Assembly: GCF_964204645.1 (NCBI RefSeq) | Contig: NC_134025.1 | Location: forward strand, 28,488,001-28,552,000 | Direction: 5' to 3' | Origin: Tubulanus polymorphus | Taxonomy: Eukaryota > Nemertea > Palaeonemertea > Tubulaniformes > Tubulanidae | DNA: 64,000 nucleotides | Part shown: positions 59,059 through 64,000 of the stretch, in pieces | Layout of the letters: the number at the start of each line of letters is the position of its first letter | How positions within the stretch are numbered: position 1 is the first letter of the stretch | Translations under genes and position numbers: made by a program | The notes under the pieces: generated by a model | What the model was told of the DNA's origin: nothing | Databases searched by the model: none | Seen by the model: the letters and a program-made list of their open reading frames with translations, nothing else

Positions 59059-60748
59059 CCGTTTTGCAGCAGCATTCAGCCTCAGTATCCATCTTTACCA
59101 TCTGTATCCATCCTTGCCATTTTTCAGTGGCAGTACTCGTGGTAATTAATCACCTATTCAATTGCTGTAATCATTATGGCCTTTTGAAAAGTCCTCTAGG
59201 ACACGCTGGAAAGTGCCATCTCTGCTATAATTTTTCTGTGGAGTTTGAAAAAAATTTTAAAAGAACGTCTCTAAAAGTGTCTCTTCCAATAATGGATTTT
59301 TCAAATATAAGGATTGCTTTGATTCACATAATGTGATTCTTTTCAAAACACGGAGAAGGAACAGCTATGTTTTACACATAATGCGATTTCTTATAGAATT
59401 ACATTGAAATACAATGTGTTCAATGTTATCCCACCCCTGATACTATGACGTTCATATGTCAAGTTTAAAATCATTGTTCATTGTTATTAAAATACTTGTT
59501 TTTCTAGTTACAGATTTATTTGATTTATCGCGAAAACTTGAAATGTTAATATCTATTGCCAAACAGCGGAAGGAAATCCTTTAAATGTGAACGGATGGAT
59601 TTCAAATATCCACTCGTTTAGGAATAGGAATATGTATTCATACGAATAATTACGTGACATTGGATAAAATGTTGCACAAGAATGGAAATCACAGCAAAAA
59701 CAACGGTAATCAATTTCATTACACTTATTGGATCAACTACGTTCATCTTTATAGAACGGTTCTGAGTAACTTTCTGTTAGCTCTGGGTGGTAGAATTATA
59801 ACCATTGGATATACACAGCTGATATTTTGTCATTAGGAGAGAAATAGGCGTTGGAATTAATATGGAAGGTTTTGGCCATCAGCTCTTAGTAGATTGGAAG
59901 TACTGAGAGAAATGAGCAAATGAATTTTCCCCATTTCTACTTATCGATGCTTGACCTTGTTCCTCGATAATGACGTCACTGGGATAGTCCTTCAGCATCC
60001 AAGTTGGCCTTGTAAAAATTGTATGGATTGTTCTGCCATGTGCCAGTGAGTCATGGCTACGAGCAATTATCTCAACTAAATTGATCTCAACTAAATTGCT
60101 CGTAAGTCATGGGAATAACCGAATACCATGCAAATCATCGTAGTTGAACACGCTTACTACACAGTGGTGTTGTGTGCACTAAGATTACATCTTCATACCT
60201 TATTGCAAATCCCATAAATCCGTTTAAATGCTCAACGGTAAACTTTACTCAATTGATCCTGCTGCACCCATGGTCCTATTTAGGGTGTGAAATGGAATGA
60301 TTCACTTGATCGATGATCAATACATGAATTTCATAATTAATAATTGCGATAAAATGGAACCTTATAGAATTCTGTTAAGATTCAGTTATAAAAGCAGAAT
60401 AAAAAAGAATGATCTCTGATAAGAGAATTTGTTGTTGTCAAGTCGGTGAAGTTGTATTGGCTAATAATGAGCCTAATTATCATCAGGCTCAGAATTTGAC
60501 TTGTTTATTGAGCAGAGGAGAGAGAAAAACAGTATTTCGCTAATTAAGCTAATGAATAAAAGATAAGATTGAGAGACTTTTAGATAATGTGATTGAAAAT
60601 TGAGATTAATCATCGATATTTTGAAATGAAATTGCTGGGATTTGACCTAGGATCAGCAAGTATTGAAACATCATTAACGATGAATTGAAATGATTAATTC
60701 TAATCAAAATTAGATATTATTCAAATTTTGGATGTTCAAAATTGCCAA
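59059..60748. other. spacer without a gene
   Basis: Only short frames. A perfect TGACGTCA (59971-59978) and a small hairpin (TACGAGCAATT near 60058 with AATTGCTCGTA near 60094) are present, but no gene is attached to them. Confidence 0.5.
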
Positions 60749-61350
60749 GTGTATAGAGGATATATACTTGGGAAATTGGGGAATTGATCCCTTGTATAGA
60801 GGACCCTTGTATAGAGGACAGTCAGATAGGAAACCTCTTTAAAGAGGACAGTCAGATAAAAGGGAATTTAATTCCTGTATAGAGAGGACAGTCAGGAGAG
60901 TGCAGGTTGTATTCCTGTATAGGGGACAGAGAGGAAACCCCTGTAAAGAGGACAGTCGGATAAAAGGGAATTTAATTCCTGTATAGAGAGGACAGTCGGA
61001 GAGTGCAGGTTAAATTCCTGTATAGAGGGCAGTCAAGAGTAGGTTAAACCCTTGTATAGAGGACAGTCATGGAGGGAACCCCTGTATAGAGGGCTGTCAT
61101 ATACATGGGAAGTTGATTCTTGTATAGAGGACAGTCAGAGAGGACAGGTTGAATTCCTGTATAGAGGACAGTCATAGGGAGTAGGTTGAACCCCTGTATA
61201 GAGGACAGTCATAGAGAGTAGGTTGAACCCCTGTATAGAGGACAGTCATAGAGAGTAGGTTGAACCCCTGTATAGAGGACAGTCATAGAGAGTAGGTTGA
61301 ACCCCTGTATAGAGGACGCGAGAGTAGGTTGAAACCCTGTATAGAGGTAC
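60749..61350 (+). repeat. ~37-bp minisatellite
   Basis: About fifteen tandem copies around CCTGTATAGAGGACAGTCAT then AGAGAGTAGGTTGAACC. Copies diverge toward the left edge and are nearly identical between 61140 and 61310. Confidence 0.9.
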
Positions 61351-61369
61351 ATATCCAAACAAAAACCAG

Positions 61370-61370
<1 letters not shown>

Positions 61371-61425
<55 letters not shown>
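61371..61425 (+). repeat. (ATC)n microsatellite
   Basis: About eighteen ATC units directly after the 37-bp minisatellite. On the minus strand it reads as poly-Asp in a spurious frame. Confidence 0.95.
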
Positions 61426-62089
61426 ATAGCCAACAAACATTTCAGCGATATTCCAGTTATTGAACAGTTAGTGTTATGATTATTGCCGTTACAGTGTTTC
61501 ATTTATTTCCTAAAGATTCAGCCAAATTCTATGTTTCAAGGCATTCATTGCTTAAGATTCTAATTTACTCCAACTTTTGAGTTTTTGAACTAATTTTCTC
61601 TAATCTGTATTGTATTTTAAATCGTTTTATTTGTACTTATTTTAAACTTCTTTATTTGTATATAATTTAGAACAATTTTATATTTTTAAGAACTACATAA
61701 TATTCGTTTTTTAAAACACGCCTACAGATCAATTTGATGAATTATTTATCTTGACTATATTTCTCTATGCATTTGACTATATCATATATTGGAACCCAAG
61801 ATATTTTGGAAAGGATAACTGAAGGTCCAGGTTTTATCACTGAATACTCTTTGACACAATTACGTGGTCCACAACGCAGATATAAATAGTGGTTATGTAT
61901 GAGGCCCATATATTATAATGTATGCACGAAGAGCTTGTACTCATAGTTCATATGAAATGTGATTGAGAACTTTTTCTCATACTTTATTTTATCTTCTTTT
62001 CTTGATTTTTCTAGTTTTTTAAAGATATTTTCAGTTTGTCAGTGAGTTTATTGTCTTCACTTTTTGATTTCAGTTTATTTGTTTATTGT
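61426..62089. other. spacer between tandem arrays
   Basis: Very AT-rich, no frame or repeat of note. Confidence 0.5.
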
Positions 62090-62357
62090 GTTTAGATCTA
62101 GTTATTTAAGTCTATTCAGGGCTATTTATTTAAGTATTTTTCTAGTTATCTAAGTATATTTAGATCTAGTTATTTAAGTCTATTTAGGCCAAGTTACTTA
62201 AGTCTATCAATGTCTAGTTATTTAAGTATATTTAGGTCTAGTTATTTATGTCTATTTAGGTCTAGTTATTTAAGTATATTTAGGTCTTATTATTTAAGTC
62301 TATTTAGGCCAGGTTATTTAAGTCTATTTAGGCCAGGTTATTTAAGTGTATTTACGT
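62090..62357 (+). repeat. 24-bp minisatellite
   Basis: About eleven copies of TTTAGGTCTAGTTATTTAAG then TCTA or TATA. Variants carry GGCCAGG in place of GGTCTAG. Confidence 0.9.
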
Positions 62358-62429
62358 CTATTTATAAACAAGTTTTCATCATTGATAAAATTACTCTTGG
62401 GATCACCAATAAAATACATTAATGTTAAC

Positions 62430-64000
62430 TCATCAGATATTTTTAATCATGATAGAATATTGTTAGGTTATTTTTTATTGTTTTATGAACTGAGGGTAAA
62501 TTTGTTATTGATAGAATTACTCTCTGGATCATCATACATTTATAGGAACGCTTCATCAGATTTCTTTTTCTGAATTTTCAAAAATTAGTTTCATTGAAAC
62601 AGTTTGTAATAGACTATTTTCTATTTTGAACTGAGGGTAAATTTGTCATTGATAAAATTACTCTCAGTTCATAAGTAAACTACATGAATTATAAAGTTCA
62701 ATATATTTTTTGTATTGATGAGATAATACTGTTAGGTTTTTTCATTGCCTGATGAACTGAGGGTAAATTTGTCATTGATAGAATTACTCTCAGGTCATCA
62801 GTAAAATACATTAATTATAAAGTGACTAGGATTAACACTAAGATATAGTTAAGGTAAAATTGATCAGTTTTAATCATGATAGAATACTGTTAGATTATTT
62901 TTATTGTTTTATGAACTGATGGTAAATTTGTCATTGATAGAATTACTCTCTGGATTATCAGTTATATACGTTTATAGGTACACTTCATCAGATTTCTCTT
63001 TTTGAATTTTCAAAAAATAGTTTTATTGAAACAGATTCAAATAGAATTTTATTATTTGTTTTTGAAAATGAAGATGAAATTACAGCTTTTTCCGATCATG
63101 ATAGAATTCTGTTTTTTATTGTTTTATGAACTGAGGGTAAATTTTTTATTGATAGAATTACTCTCAGGTCATAAGTGAAATTCATAAATTATAAAGTTAG
63201 TAGGATTAACACCAGAATATATTTAAAGTAAAATTGATCAGTTTTTATCATGATAGAATACTGTTAGGTTTTTATTATTGTTTTATGAACTGATGGTAAA
63301 TTTATCATTGATAGAATTACTCTCAGGTCATAAGTAAAATTCATAAATTATAAATTTAGAAGAATTATCAGTAAAATATATTTATAGTAAAATTGATCAG
63401 TTTTGATCATGATAGAATATTGGTAGGTTATTTTTATTATTCTATGAACTGAGGGTAAATTTGTCATTGATAGAATTACTCTCAGGTCATCAGTAGAATT
63501 CATAAATTATAAAGTTAGTAGGATTTACACTAAAATATATTCAAAATAAAATTGATCAGTTTTAATCATGATAGAATACTGTTAGGTTATTTTTATTGTT
63601 TTATGAACTGAGGGTAATCTTGTCATTGATAGAATTACTCTCAGGATCATCAGTAAAATACATTAGTAGGATTAACACTAAGATATATTTAAAGTAAAAT
63701 GGATCAGTTTCAATCATGATAGAATACTGTTGTGAGGTTATTTTTATTGTTTTATGAACTGAGGGAAAATTTGTCATTGATAGAATTACTCTCAGGTCAT
63801 AAGTGAAATTCATAAATTATATAGTTAGTAGGATTAACACCAGAATATATTTAAAGTAAAATTGATCAGTTTTAATCATGATAGAATACTGTTAGGTTTT
63901 TATTATTGTTTTATGAACTGATGGTAAATTTATCATTGATAGAATTACTCTCAGGTCATAGGTAAAATTCATAAATCATAAATTTAGAAGGATTATCAGT
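62430..64000 (+). repeat. 159-bp satellite array, continuing past the window
   Basis: The landmark ATGAAC-TGAGGGTAAA recurs at 62485, about 62625, 62752, 62911, 63126, 63285, 63444, 63603, 63754 and 63913. Most intervals are exactly 159 bases; others are 127-151 or 215, showing deletions and an insertion. Each unit contains a potential hairpin, GAACTGAGGGTAA against TTACTCTCAGTTC in the best copies, around a TTTGTCATTGATAGA-type loop. Confidence 0.92.

Noticed and set aside
58700-59336. Repeat-containing open frames (MQEWNC type) on both strands
   Set aside because: They are translations of the 32-bp minisatellite, with no start context or splice partner.
61209-61502. Poly-Asp open frame on the minus strand
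   Set aside because: Arises from the (ATC)n microsatellite and the 37-bp minisatellite.
1-64000. CRISPR arrays, operons, or other prokaryotic systems
   Set aside because: Spliced animal genes throughout; the tandem arrays lack the spacer pattern of CRISPR.

Overview
The window is nuclear DNA from an invertebrate animal. The genes are split by many short GT-AG introns, intergenic DNA is AT-rich, and the proteins are clearly orthologous to vertebrate ones although less compact than in insects. The exact group (lophotrochozoan, ambulacrarian or other) cannot be fixed from sequence alone. I resolved the coding exons by hand from splice sites, reading phase and similarity to known families. All ten conserved genes below give uninterrupted reading frames across every junction.

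Layout. (1) 1.3-4.1 kb, minus: MBTPS2, the site-2 protease (487 aa). (2) 4.8-9.6 kb, minus: WDR3, a ribosome-biogenesis WD40 protein (930 aa, 24 coding exons). (3) 10.2-21.2 kb, plus and divergent from WDR3: a CD2AP/CIN85 (SH3KBP1) adaptor. Besides the normal three-SH3 product, it carries a 4.3-kb alternative terminal exon (1,446 codons) and an apparent internal promoter. (4) 23.8-25.3 kb, minus: an HSD11B1-like short-chain dehydrogenase. (5) 25.5-27.9 kb, plus: MRPL21, head-to-head with the dehydrogenase. (6) 28.7-33.9 kb, plus: the mitochondrial glutamate carrier SLC25A22/18. (7) 36.2-38.1 kb, minus: ATP6V1E. (8) 38.9-41.7 kb, plus: a BCL2L13-like protein. (9) 42.3-44.5 kb, plus: ACAD8. (10) 46.0-47.8 kb, minus: CUEDC2. 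(11) 50.6-58.3 kb, plus: a two-coding-exon gene of unknown family behind a TATA/CRE promoter, with a CAA-rich leader and a 6.4-kb repeat-filled intron. (12) 58.3-64 kb: minisatellites and a 159-bp satellite that runs off the end.

The genes are mostly housekeeping: lipid-regulated proteolysis, ribosome assembly, endocytic signalling, mitochondrial translation and transport, vacuolar acidification, valine catabolism and mitophagy. They do not form one pathway. The most informative contexts are the conserved block SLC25A22/18(+) - ATP6V1E(-) - BCL2L13(+), which has the same order and orientation as on human chromosome 22q11, and several divergent gene pairs sharing short promoters. Introns and spacers hold many short inverted-repeat (MITE-like) elements and one LINE 3' fragment inserted in a minisatellite.
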